A DNA stretch of 64,000 nucleotides from Apricaphanius iberus (lineage: Eukaryota > Chordata > Actinopteri > Cyprinodontiformes > Aphaniidae): assembly GCA_028564705.1 (NCBI GenBank), contig JAPXFQ010000166.1:1550001-1614000 (forward strand), given 5' to 3'. The stretch's first letter is position 1, and the number at the start of each line of letters is the position of its first letter. A program made the translations under genes and the position numbers. The notes under the pieces are model-generated. The model ran no database searches and was not told the DNA's origin. It saw only the letters and a program-made list of their open reading frames with translations. Positions 12,931-37,300 of this stretch are shown here, in pieces.

Positions 12931-13639
12931 GTGATTGGAGAATCAAATTACTCAAATACTGTGACTTTTTGTCTTGTGGCAGCTTTTTTCCCCTCCTTTT
13001 AGCAAAGCTGTGTTTAAATATCATCAAAGATCTTTACACTTTAAACTTGTGTGATTGATGTGATTTTGTGTCTGGGGGACTATTTTGTGTTGTTTTGGGT
13101 TAATATTTTTGATCACATTCAACCTTAAAAACCAACCCATTACCTATTTTCAGATTTTTTTAAAGAAGAAACTAAATTTGTATTCAAAATTGTCAAGCAT
13201 TTAATCAAGCTTATAATACAGTGCTCTCAGACAAAGGCCTACAGAAACTTGGAAAGAGAAACAGAAAGTCATGGGCACGGTCTGATGCAACAGCCAAGCC
13301 ATCCCTTTTTTTTTGTGTGTGCTTTTTATCTGTACTTACCTGTTTGAGTTGATCATAAAGTCTGATTGTTTAACACATTGTCTTCCCCTCCGCCATCAGA
13401 CTCATGAACAATAACAAGACCCGATAGTTCAGTTAAAGACCCATGTAGGATAGAACCATCTGCACTACGTAACTTTATTTTACTGCACTGTGTGGTCTGA
13501 TCACACTTAGATCTGCTGCTGTCATTCACCTGCACATCTGTGAATGGAACCCTGCTGCTGTTCTCATGTTAAAAAGGATGTTTATCTCTTCATAGTTCTT
13601 TTATATACATACAGATTATAATATTTATAAAGACTTTAG

Positions 13640-13808
13640 CCTTATGGCTCATTCTTTTTATTTTATTTTTTATTTTATTTTTTTATTTTTTTATTTTATT
13701 TTATTTTTACTTATGTTAAATGTTTTATGTGCACAACTGTACCGGAAAAAAATCCTAGTTTGTGAACTTGTTCTCAAACAATGGCAATAAAACCGATTCT
13801 GATTCTGA
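13640..13808 (+). repeat. 3' tail of a SINE/LINE-type retroposon
   Basis: A T-rich stretch made of TTTTATTT units is followed by GGCAATAAAACCGATTCTG, ending in a short GATTCT repeat. This AATAAA-plus-GATTCT tail is common at the 3' ends of fish retroposons (from memory). No coding sequence remains. Confidence 0.5.
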
Positions 13809-14606
13809 CAATGAGATGACAGTTTTCTCCTATATCCTATTCTATTGTATTGCTTTACAGTCAAAATTAAACTTCAGAAACCCTTTGAAATACAAGTTAG
13901 TTACATTTATTTTTGAGGAAATCTTATGAATGCCAGTAAGTGCAGATCAGCTGAATTTGTAGCAATAATTTTAAAGAGCATAATTTCTGGATATACCTAC
14001 GTATAGATTTCCTTTACTTTGAGAAAAATTGTAAGTAAAATCAAAACTGAAAGTTAATTTTGGTTGTTAGTCATCCGCTCTCATCACGTACCTTTTGTTG
14101 AGAAGTACTTACACTTTCACTGAAGTTTAGGGTGTGACAGGCTTAAATTGAGATAATAGATGTGTTATAATTATTGCAACCCTAATAAACACACTGCTTC
14201 TGTTCTTCTATTTCCTTTAATGAGAAAAAAGTAAAAGTTCTAAAAAAAAGTATAAGTAAAAATGTTGGGAATTATTTAAAGTGTATAAAGAAAACACTAG
14301 TGTGATGCATTAAGAGAGGCACAAAAATATGGAAATACCTTGCTTAAACTCTTAGTTATGTGGGCATGGCATCATAGAGTAATTTAGTATTAAAATATAA
14401 TTTCAAATCAGACTAGGTTTAGGCTGATTTTACTGTACACGGAACAATTTACAATAAAGGCTACAATTTAACATCTGTCGTATACTTTCGACATCCTATT
14501 TTCCGACATTCACCTAAACGCACCATGACTGTTTCCTTTATTTCCTGCGCACACATACGGCGCTGTCTCAGACCAGGACGCTCTTTCTGCGCGCAGCATC
14601 AAGAAC
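13809..14606 (+). promoter_or_regulatory. kars1 upstream region
   Basis: Sequence before the kars1 start codon. The last about 100 bases become GC-richer (CCTGCGCACACATACGGCGC) as expected near a housekeeping TATA-less promoter. No TATA box or precise start site can be assigned; the rest is AT-rich with nothing recognised. Confidence 0.4.
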
Positions 14607-25863
<11,257 letters not shown>

Positions 25864-27028
25864 GGCCATGACCTCTGATCTCTTTAGCTGCTACATCTCT
25901 GCAGGTGCCCATTTCAGGTGAGGTCTTTACCTCACCTGGGACACTAGCAGAGTGCGGTTTTGGTTTAATCTACATTGGTTTGTTAAACATTGGAGCTTAC
26001 TGGTCTTTCAGGAAATGCGTTATATCGCTGGTATTTAGCTGACTGGTGTTGCTTTTTTTTTATCATTTTGATCTGCTCAAATTACTGGTTGAATCCTCAG
26101 TCTCTGAGAGAAGGTTTTAATGCTTTTTCCTATCCAAACGGTAAATATTTGATCAGGAAATTATCAGGAAGTACTTTTCTGTCATGTGCAAATCTGGGTG
26201 TTACTTTTATGCATATTATACTGAGTTACTGAGGGTGTCCTTAATTCTGAATCAAAATATACCAAAACCAAAAGGGGTTAACATCTGAGCAACAGCATCT
26301 CAAACCCTAATGTTTGAAGTGTTCTCTGTATATTCATGTCATTTTTAACTGATCTGCTTGTATTCCATGTCTAAGGTTTTTCACTTCGGGTTCCATAACT
26401 TTGACACCTATCTGACAAGAAACTGAAAATATTGGGTTTGAATAAACTATAATTGAATCTGCTTTGTTTTTGTTTTTTCAAAGACTTGTTTTGTCAAAGG
26501 TCTTTGTTTAATAAAAGCATAAATTGCTTCACTCTGTGTGCAATTAAGGGGAAAGTTATTTTATTTATTTTTTTACCTGGACCTTATTTTTAGCAATTGC
26601 GTTCATTTACTCACCAAGACAAGTTTGGAGCCACTTGGAGTCCTTCAGGAGAAGTTTATATCCACTCGCAAAAAACATATATTGATATAATAGGAATCAA
26701 TGGGGCAGGAGATGTTATGCCTTTAAAAAGGCATCCTCTGTCCCAAAATGCCTTCATTTAACCATTTTATTTTTCATTAGTACTACTGCCCTCTGGCTTC
26801 AGAATGTCTCGGAAAAGTGCTTATTTTTCCACAACCTACGCAGACTACAGCTGCAAAGGCAGACGGCTGAGACCTCATTGAAATCGGCAGTTAGAACTTG
26901 CAGGGGAATATTGCCAACTATTAATAACAAAACATGCTTAAATGTTTAAATAAACAGATTTGCTAAATATAAGATCCAGTTTACAAAAGCAACAAACTTT
27001 CCTCTTAATCTGCAATAATGTCTAAGTA
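25864..27028 (+). other. kars1 3' UTR and downstream spacer
   Basis: The 3' UTR follows the TAA at 25861-25863. A good poly(A) signal AATAAA is at 26441-26446 with a T/G-rich stretch after it, giving a UTR of about 600 bases. The remainder to the Tc1 element at 27029 shows nothing recognised. Confidence 0.6.
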
Positions 27029-28510
27029 AACAGCGGGTATGGGAAGTATTAAGACTCCTTTAAATTTTTAACTCTTTGCTTCATTGCAGCTTTTTTCTAA
27101 TATCAAAAGAGTTCATTTTATTTCTCAGTAATTTACACTCATTTTTGAAGATTTATTTTAAAAAGTTTAAATATTACAGGGTCATAAGTATTCAACCCTT
27201 TGCAGTGACACATTTAACTCCCATGATATTCATTTCTTCTGATCCTACATGAGATGGTTCTGTTACTTCATTAGACTCCAACTGTGTTTAATTAAACCGA
27301 TTGGACTTGGTTATGAAATGCACACACCTCTCCATATAAGACCTTAAAGCTCACGTGTATGTCAGAGCAAATGAGAAACATGAGGTCAAATGAACTGCTC
27401 AAAGAGCTCAGAGACAGAATTGTTACTCAGAGATCTGGCCAAAGTTACAAAAGAATTTCTGCAGCACTCAAGGTTCCTCAGAGCACGGTGTCCTCCATGA
27501 TCCTCAAATTGAATAAATTTGGGACAACTGGAACTCTCTCTAGACATGGCCGTCCAGCCAAACTGAGCAATTGTGGGAGAAGAGCCCAAAGATCGCAGTG
27601 GCTGAGCTTCAGAGATGCAGTAGAGAGATGGGCGAAAGTTCCACCAAGTCAACTATCGCTGCAGCCCACCACCAGTCGGGGCTTCCGACGGAAACTTCTT
27701 CTCAGTGCAAGACAAATGAAAGCCCACATAGTTTGCCGAAAGACAGATGGACTCCCAGACTTAGAAATTAGATTTTCTGGTCTAATGAGACCAAAAATTT
27801 ACATTTTTGGCATTCTAATGTGTGGAGAAAACCAGACACTGCTCATCACTTCCCCAATACAACCCATACAGTGCAACGTGGTGGTGGGAGCATCATGTTA
27901 TGGGCGTGTTTTTCAGCTGCAGAGACAGGATGGTTGGTTGCAAATGATGGAAAGATGAATGCGGCTAAGTACAGAGATATCCTAGAAAAGAACCTCTTCC
28001 AGAGTGCTCTGGACTTCAGATTTGGCCGAAGGTTCACCTTTCAACAGGATAGTGACCCTAAGCACACAGCTAAAATAACAAAGGAGTGGCTTCGGAACAA
28101 CTGAACATTCTTGACTGGCCCAGCCGGAGCCCTGACCTGTGGAGCATCTCTGGAGAGACCTGAATGTGTCTGTCCACCAATGTTCACCATCCAACCTGAC
28201 AGAACTGGAGAGAATCTTCAAATCCAGGTGTGAAAAACTTGTTGCATCATTCCTAAGAAGACTCATGGCTGTACTAGCTCAAAAGATTGCTTCTCCTCAA
28301 TACTGAGGAAATTATCTGAATACTTATCACCATGTGATATTTCAGTTTTTCTTTTTTGATAAATTTGCTAAAATTTCTGTCTTTTTTTCTGTCAAGATGG
28401 GGTGCTGAGTGTACATTACTGAGAAAAGAACTTTTTTGATTTTAGCACATAGCTGAAATGAACAGAGTGAAAAATTTAAAGGGGTCTGAATACTTTTTGT
28501 ACCCACTGCA
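27029..28510 (+). mobile_element. Tc1/mariner element with broken transposase
   Basis: The inverted ends are imperfect: left CAGCGGGTATGGGAAGTATT, right AATACTTTTTGTACCCACTG, with TTTAAATTTTT shared further in; TA flanks at 27027-27028 and 28511-28512. The 1482-bp length fits the family. Divergence between the two ends is greater than in the 2653-4263 element, so this copy is older. Confidence 0.9.
27359..28306 (+). pseudogene. Tc1 transposase relic, frameshifted
   Basis: The N-terminal piece, MRSNELLKELRDRIV, is in one frame and carries the helix-turn-helix segment (ISAALKVPQSTVSSMI). The catalytic middle is in another frame from about 27820, with [18 protein letters not shown] and FQQDSDPKHTAK. 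After about 28104 the DLNPIEHLW region is damaged (SPDLWSISGE in frame, with a deletion), so the catalytic Glu is lost. The copy ends near TGA 28304-28306. At least two frameshifts and one deletion make it non-functional. Confidence 0.88.
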
Positions 28511-28559
28511 TAAATGAAAGGGAGCTAGATAAGGCCCATTGTGAACATATAGGCTCATA

Positions 28560-29841
<1,282 letters not shown>

Positions 29842-29856
29842 GACACCTAGGATGCT
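29842..29856. repeat. Target-site duplication, left copy (15 bp)
   Basis: GACACCTAGGATGCT, identical to 32588-32602. It flanks the A-tailed GC-rich insertion. Confidence 0.95.
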
Positions 29857-32587
29857 TTTTTATTTTTTTTTTATTTTTTTTTTTAACGTGTCCTGTCTAG
29901 CAGTATGCTACTCAGAATTGGTGTCTGAGTACCAAGTACAAGCCCAACAGTTTTACTTTCCCAAGCAGAGTATTACAGCTTCGCTGTAGTACGCCACTTG
30001 ATGTATATGTATGAAAAATCTTTATTAGTGATTACTGTGGGTTCAATTTCCTGACGTCATGGACATTAAACTGAGACAAGAAGGGAGAAAGGAAGAAGGT
30101 GAAGAAAAGAAACCGGACCAGCAGAGGCGCGAACCGACGACACAAGACAGGGAGGCAAACAAAGAACACAAGAAAACATCCCAGTCCTCCACCTCTGCCG
30201 GACGGCAGAGAAACAGTAATACAAAACAAAAACAACAAACTGTACAGAACCAAACCAATAGTTCGGATCTAGTAGAATAAACTAAGAATTACACATTCAC
30301 TACACACAAGCATGGATTAATGAACATAATACAAATGTTTCTGGTAAGCTCCTGTGAACAACTAACTAATGATGATAACCTCAGCTTAAGATATGTCCGT
30401 CCACACCAATGTCCCCACACCTATGTGTGTGCGAGCATGCAGGTCTGAATAAGGTTTCCCCATGCAAGTGATTGATAGCTGGTGTAAGGAACCGTCAATC
30501 CGTCCTACAGGAATCGACACAGACATGGAGGAGGCAAGAGATGTATGCATCCAGGGTCCCACAGAATACAGAGGCCACAGGCGGATCAGCGCAGGGTCGA
30601 TCACCCACCAAGAGAGGAACAGATGGAAGCCCCATGGGAACACCCACCAGCCGCAATGCTGTGGCCCGAGAGATCGCAGTGACGAGCCCACGGGCTCCGC
30701 CGGAAACCGGCTACGCCAGGGCGTTCCCGGATCAGGACCCGGAGGCCACGGGGACCAGGGGCACCCCAACCGGGGACCAGCCGACAAGGGCCCCCCGCCG
30801 CCGCCGCAGGCAAGGGGGATCCGCTGCCAACCGACGGACAACACACGCCGCCGCCACCCCAGACCGATACCCATCGCCAACAACCCGGCCCGCCCCCACA
30901 CACCCACACGCCAGGGAGCCACAGCAAGAGCCACAGCGGATGTACGCCCTCCCCAGGCCGCGCCCAGCCGGCACCTGGACATCCAGATCTTCCAGCTCCT
31001 GGGTCCAGATCCCGCCCCACGCAGGGCGCCAAGATCAGGGGCCCAGCCAATGCCGGACAGCCCCCCCCAGATGAACCGACCAGCCAGCAGAAGTCCTGGA
31101 ACCGGCAGGAGGCCTGGGCGCCAGGCACGGTCCCCACCGATCCACCGGACGGCACCAACCTACTCTACAACCCCGGCACCCCCATAAGAGGTGCCCCAGT
31201 CAATCCAAGGAGGACGTCGGCCCGAAACAGCGGCCGCCCGACACACCGGACCACCCAGGACCCGCCAGACATGCACCAGGACCGAGCCGGGCCGCAACCG
31301 GGACCCCCGGCCCCAGGCATCGAGAGCCATCATCAACCAGCGGGCAGGAGCATCCATCACCGACGGGGAGTAACTGAGGGGAAGAAGACGCATCAGGCCA
31401 GAGGGAAGCCAAACACCCAACCTGACAGGTAGACATAGACAGACAGAGACACTCATACGTACCCTCCCTCTCATGCGTACACATTCTTACAAATACAGGA
31501 CATATGAAAAAAGGACGCTATACACTCATTCATACCCCCCATACGTACACTATACTCCATACTCCCAGGCCCAGGGACAGACGCCCCAATAGAGCACCCT
31601 GCCCCTGCACCCGGGAGACAGACCCCTTTGCCCACCAGGATGGGGACAAGCAGACCGCCAAGGCCCCCACACCGGCAAGAGCAGCCCACCAGCCCAGGAC
31701 CCCGACCAGACGGCCTGATGTTCTATCCGGGCTCCGACCCCTGATGGTCCAACGAACAGGGGTGTGGAAAGACCCCCCAGCCTCTCTCCCCCCGCTCAAT
31801 GTGGTGTTGTTGCGTGTTGTTCTAATGTGCACTTAAAACAGAGGGGTGGGACATGGGAATACTGCCGGGTACCCCCATCTCCCCCCCCGGGCCCTCAGTG
31901 TCTAGATGCGTTTAAACAGTGGGTGCCGGCACCACAGGCGAGGCCCCCCATGAGGGGTCCCACCCCCAGCGCCAATGCGCCCCACCGCCAGGTCCCTACA
32001 TGTGCGTTCCATGTAAATGTTGCAAGTGTAAGTGTCTAAGTTGCTCAATAAAATCGGGACCCAGGCCGCCACCGGGTAGCGAAGACGGAAGCTCCATCCC
32101 GCACCCCAGTGACGTGCCCACGTCCCAAGGCCTTGTGAATGGTAGAATGAAGGAGCAGGTGGACAGAGGCATGGGGATGGGGAGAAAATAACTGGGGTGA
32201 CCATTGCCAACCCCAGGGAGCCAGCTCCCCTGCTGACTCCAATAGGCACCCCCGTTCGGCCCGATCCACCAGGGGTGGGAGGCCCCAGCACGTCAAGTCG
32301 GGGCCCACGGCAGCGGCACCCCCGAGCCCCATGGGGGCCCCGGCAATCCACCAGCCCCCACCCCAGGGGCATACCTAAATCCTTCCCAACATTCACACTG
32401 CTAACAAAACACATGTCACTAGACACCCAGGTTGAGTTTAGCCCCCCTCCCCCTTAACGCCCTCCCCCCTCCCGTCCCAAGCGCACCCCGTTAAAAAGAA
32501 CGCCTGTGCTAGATGGTAAAAAGCCTCCCCGCCAATAAGAGACGCCCCAGGCACCGCCAGCGTCCGAGGGCCCCCGCGCCGAGGCCG
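29857..32587 (-). mobile_element. Unassigned A-tailed retro-insertion, 2.7 kb, extremely GC-rich 5' two-thirds
   Basis: Flanked by a perfect 15-bp duplication, the insertion begins on the plus strand with a T/A-rich run (29857-29884) that is a poly(A) tail on the minus strand, with AATAAA a little upstream (minus strand, near 30015-30025). Variable-length duplication plus A-tail is the signature of LINE-machinery (target-primed) insertion. The minus-strand transcript would start near 32587. Its first about 2.1 kb (32587-30460) are strikingly G-rich, in sharp contrast to the AT-rich surroundings; the last about 0.6 kb is ordinary. I find no reverse transcriptase, endonuclease or zinc-knuckle motif in any frame. 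The long open frames here look like composition artefacts (Gly, Pro, Arg, Trp-rich). It could be a non-autonomous LINE relative, a reverse-transcribed non-coding RNA, or a LINE 5' region joined to its tail by internal deletion. The family is unknown to me. Confidence 0.75.
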
Positions 32588-32602
32588 GACACCTAGGATG
32601 CT
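32588..32602. repeat. Target-site duplication, right copy (15 bp)
   Basis: GACACCTAGGATGCT, identical to 29842-29856. The interrupted Tc1 sequence resumes right after it (GATTAGTGGACATACC). Confidence 0.95.
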
Positions 32603-32679
32603 GATTAGTGGACATACCTTGGATTAAAATGTCCCTTTGGTCACATTCGATTTTCAAATGATTTTATTTATTGCTATCG

Positions 32680-33175
32680 AGCCCATCTGATCTCTGTAAA
32701 AACAAAAGTTCTACTTTAAACATAACTTGTGCCACCCTTAGCAACAATGGTGATCAAGTTTTGGAGGAATATTCAGCAGTCTACAAAATTGTCTTAATTC
32801 AGCTGCATTGAAGGATTTTAAAGCATTAACTGCCTGTTGGAGCCATTACGAAGTGGACTTGCAATGTATTTTGTATCACCGTCCTACTGCATAACCCAAT
32901 TGCTTAAAACTCACAACTGATCATTGGGCATAATCTTTAAGAATATTCTGCTAGACCATTTATGACAGTGGTCATAAATTAATTATGGCTGCAAAGCATG
33001 CCCAGACCATCACACTATTATCCCCAAGTTTGACCGTTCTTTTTTTCTTAAAAATGAAATATTTTGAAAACTCTGGTAGTTTGATATAAACAAAAACTTT
33101 TTAACAAACATTCAGGTTTGACGAAGCAAAAACTGAAGAAATCTGTAAAGAGAAAAATACTTTTTCACTGCCCTG
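32680..33175 (-). mobile_element. Decayed Tc1-like fragment (minus strand)
   Basis: Minus-strand reading shows GGTGTGATGGTCTGGG-like, GGGTTATGCAGTAGGACGG (the QQD-N/G-D catalytic region) and CTAAGGGTGGCACAAG (end of the gene, KGG region). Many indels; no inverted ends identified. It belongs to a different Tc1 subfamily from the element it abuts. Confidence 0.65.
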
Positions 33176-33581
33176 TTTATGTGATCTGTTCAGGGCTACC
33201 CTTATCCATCCACAGGAGCAACAGGTCAGTGAGGAAACCCTGATTTCCTGTTCCCCAGTAAAGTCTTCCTGCTTATTCTGGGGCATCCCAAGATATTCCC
33301 AGGCTATATATAGTCCCTCCAGCGAGTACTGCTCTTATCCCTGTGCCCATCCTGATTAAATGCCCAAACCCCGTCAACTGAATCCTTTCAAGGGCTATGT
33401 TCATGGATAAATAAAGCTCTGTCTACCCATTGTAATCACAGCAGACTTAAAATATGCGGCCCACATATCTTGTGGAGTAAAGAATCAAAATATTTCGAAA
33501 TACTGTATCATGTAAGGAGAATACGTTTTGTAGTTGTCAGTAGAGCTCAGCAGTATGTGTCATACTTGGCCATTAAAGCTG

Positions 33582-33857
33582 TGTCATGATTCATCACTCA
33601 GCTCCTCTCTCTCCCTCATCATCACACGCACCTGTCTTCAATCTCCAGCCACTCACCTCACGTCCTTATAACCCGTCACCTCCCTTCAGTCAGCGCCGGA
33701 TCATTGTGGACTTCTTTCCAAATGTCCACTGTGTGTTTTCCCTGCCGTCTTTCTCCTGCAGTCCTGTGTCTCCGTTCCTGCCATCCAAACCTTCAATAAA
33801 CCTCTCTGCACTCTGCTTCTGTGTTTGGGTCCATACCTTCGTGCACACCTCCTGACA
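33582..33857 (+). mobile_element. Solo LTR of an LTR retrotransposon
   Basis: A 276-bp unit starts TGTCATG and ends CCTGACA, so the termini are TGTCA/TGACA inverted, and it is flanked by the perfect 5-bp duplication AGCTG (33577-33581 and 33858-33862). Inside, CTTATAACCCG resembles a TATA region and TTCAATAAACC is a poly(A) signal, in the right order for an LTR promoter-R-U5. No primer-binding site or gag-pol follows, so recombination between two LTRs has removed the interior. The sequence resembles LTRs of fish Ty3/gypsy elements from memory. Confidence 0.88.
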
Positions 33858-33862
33858 AGCTG

Positions 33863-34312
33863 ATTCTGATTTCTTTGTTTGCTTGGGAAGGTTTCAAGTC
33901 TCAGGTGTTCAAGGAAGGACACTTTTTAACGTGGATTATATCAATACAAACACTAGGAATATTACAACAGGTCCAGAACATAAAAACACATAAATGTCAG
34001 ATTATCGTTTTTGTCTTTAAATGTTAAAATATTAATTAGCTAAATAAATAGCCTTTTCACAAAGACAAAAATGCAACAGTCACATTATCATTATTATTAT
34101 TGAAATAGCCTACTTTAAAACTGACTTGACCCTAACTTCCCCTTGACCTTGGTTCTCTGTAGTTCTCCTCACCTCCCCCTGCACTGTCCACGCAGGAGCT
34201 CGCCACAGTGGGATGGTGCGCGCTCCCGCTGTCCAGTGTGTGTGTGTCCGTGTATCTCTGTGTGTGTTCTGGTTAAACTGTGCCTGCTGCTGCTGCTGCA
34301 GACTAAGTGAAG
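33863..34312 (+). promoter_or_regulatory. gcsh upstream region
   Basis: Spacer and probable promoter before the gcsh ATG. The last about 150 bases are GC-richer and include a short CTG repeat (about 34283-34301) just before the start codon. No TATA box was recognised. Confidence 0.4.
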
Positions 34313-37300
34313 ATGGCGATGAGAGCAGCGCTGCGGTGCCTCTCTGTAAACTTTTCTCCCAGGCTTCCATATCTCTCGTCCGCAGGGCTGCTTTCCGCGA
34401 CTCGGCTGCTGTGCAGGAGTGGCTCCCCGCGGACACTGAGCACGACTTCGGGCCAGTGTACAGGTAAAATGAAAAAGAAAGGAAAAAAAGAGTCAAGGAA
34501 TAGGGATGAATCTCACTCGCCATGCGGATAGATTCCACATTATGATCAGCTACTAAAATAAACAATGGCGATGACTGTTAAAAAGGACGGGCAACGAGAA
34601 ATTTGCTGATCAACCGGAAGAGAGTTTTCCTTTTTCCTGTAAATTTGACCACATGTTGCATGCTTTACCTTATTAACCACGAGATTCTGATTTGGTTGTC
34701 TAACGTGAGCCTATGCGCACCAGTAAGCACCCAGTTCAAGCAAATGTCACACTACTACGTTAGAGTTGTGCAATATAAATTTCGAAAGACTGATTATTAT
34801 CCACCAAACAGCTGTTGTATTTTAAGAGTTTTGAAATCAGAAAAATCTGGAGCATTTAGTAGGCCTAGGTCGTTTTACTGTAGTCGAGGATCAGCGTCTT
34901 CACTGTCCCAAATCTGGCTCAAACCTGTATTTAATTTTCTGCATGACCTGATGCCAGCTCTGGAAATTGTAGAGGCATTAGCCTACAGTTATCCCCTCGG
35001 GGCATTGTAAGGGTGACAGCATGAGTCTGGAAACACAATGCTCCAACTCATCACTGGACATGAACATGAACAAAAGTAATTTTTGCTTCTGCTGGGGCCT
35101 TTTCCTGAAAACAGAGCTGCACCTGCAGAAACGCTCATTAAACTAATATTTTATTTTTCTGCACATGGTATTGCATAACTGAGAGCCCATTATCCAGCTG
35201 TGGTCCATAGTACAAATTTTTATTCTGTGGACACATTTTTTTCATTGTATGACTAACTGGCTTTGTTAACTACACTTCACATAACCTTTTTTTAGTATGC
35301 AATTATTTTTTTCCCCCATAGCCCTCAAGTTCACTGAGAAGCATGAGTGGGTGCTGGTGGAGAGTGGAATCGGCACTGTGGGAATCAGTAACTTTGCCCA
35401 GGTCTGTTTTTAATTGGTCATTCTACTAACCTTTGATTTATGGTACTATTTGTTCAGACTTTTCCTGATGGCAGTCTAAAAGCTGTTCAGAGCTGCACTT
35501 TGCGCTCTGCAGATCCACTTTATCTCTGTAATTCACTGCTTTATGACTATTCTATGGGATAATTGATAACCGGCAAGCAGCAGGGATATCGGCAGATCTT
35601 TTTAAATTCAGGTACTTGATGAACTGTAGCTGTGTAATCGGGGAATAAAAGCAGGATTTTTATTATCCTTAACCCAAATGAAGCAGTTGAGGAGTGTTTT
35701 TTTTATGGTAATAGTTATGAGACAATCAGCAAACTGGATTAAAGATGCACTCAATAAATACTATACTTTTTTCTTGGAATAATTTTTTTATCAAACAGAA
35801 AAAATACTCTTACCTAGTTTATGAAAAAAAAATAGAAATCCACTTATGTTCAATGTTCTGATTTGATACCTAATGATTGTCAAAAAACTATCTAATTACA
35901 GTTTTTGCAGTAGAAAACATTTATGGCATGGGTGCCAACTGCTTCATGCAACATGTTTTTACTCCAACTATTTGGTGTTGCTAATTGTGCACTTTCAGGA
36001 TCAACACCCAAATGTGATTATCAGTTGAATGTAAAGGTTTTCATGGTCAAGGAATCTAAAAAAAAAGTTAGAATTGGATCAGATTATTGGGCAGAGGATG
36101 TGCTTTCCGTGTGCTTTTCAAGTTTTAACAATATTTTACTAATATAAAAGTGAAGAGTGTTGTTTGCATATGTATTCAGATCCATTGCATCAATGCGTTA
36201 TAGGACCTGCTGTTGCTCTAATTATTATTGGAAGTCTTTTTAGGATGTCTCTGACCGCTTTCACTGGACAGAAAGTTTCTGTGAACACCAATTTTCAAGT
36301 GCTGCAACAGATTCTAAATTGTATTAAGGTCCCCTCTAACACATGAATGGGGAGCCTAAGTCACACCCTTCTACTTCCAGTCCATGGGTCCCCTAATGTA
36401 CTGTCAAAAAAAACAAAAAAAATTAATTGAGTCAGTGAAGCAATAAAAGTTATTTTCTGATTCCGTTTGAAATGCACCATGGATTGAACATATGAAATAT
36501 GCAAATTTTAAAGACACATTTCGTGCAGAGAAAATGCTGATTTTCGACCAGCAGCAAAAGTTACTTTAAGTTTTATGTAAAAACACTTAGCGGACTACAC
36601 CTGAAGAAGAAGAAAAAAAAGACAAAGGGCTGTGTTTCGCCTCCTTCCTCCAGGACAAAGGAATGAGCATTAAATGTGGAGAAAAGCACTATAAATCTGC
36701 CCCATGTGGAAAGTGGTAGCATAAATAACTCAAAAAGAAATAGAAATAGCTGTACAAGGTCTCAATGAGTGTTTTAAGTGCTAGCTAGTGCTAGGTAGCC
36801 TTAGCCTCGGACATCATACATGCTACTTCTGATTTGTAGACATTTTCATTGCGAATTTTTAAAATCAAATAAATCCTGAATCACTCAACAAACACAGTCG
36901 AAACTCACATCAGTAGTTATTTAAATTGAGGAACAACATATGTGTGATTCCGGACAAAATGGTAACTTAACCAAATAACTGAACCTATGTAACTTAAACA
37001 AGTATCTTAACAGTTACTTAAAACAGTTGTGTGGAACCATTTGACATAACATTTTTAAGTAAATCTGAGGTTTTTGGGTTTTTTTGTGAATAACTTTTAT
37101 CACTCCATTGACTTAAATTCATTCATTTTCAGCCAACTCTGACCAATTCCATGCTCCTGTTAAAGAAAAGCACCTCCACAGCATAATACTGCCACCACCA
37201 TCACTGTGGGCAAGGCGTGTTTAGGCCAAAAAGTGTAATGTAGGTCTCATCTGACCAGAACCCTTTCTTCTACATGTTTGCTGCATCCTCAACATGACTT

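Noticed and set aside
27359..27958. 199-codon frame as a possible host gene
   Set aside because: It is the N-terminal half of a frameshifted Tc1 transposase inside TA-flanked inverted repeats.
30462..31187. 241-codon open frame on the plus strand, with several overlapping long frames on both strands, in the GC-rich region
   Set aside because: Long frames are expected by chance where stop codons are rare. The peptides are low-complexity Pro/Arg/Gly with no motif, and the transcript direction implied by the A-tail is the other strand.
33586..33855. 89-codon frame
   Set aside because: It lies wholly inside the solo LTR and has no recognisable product.
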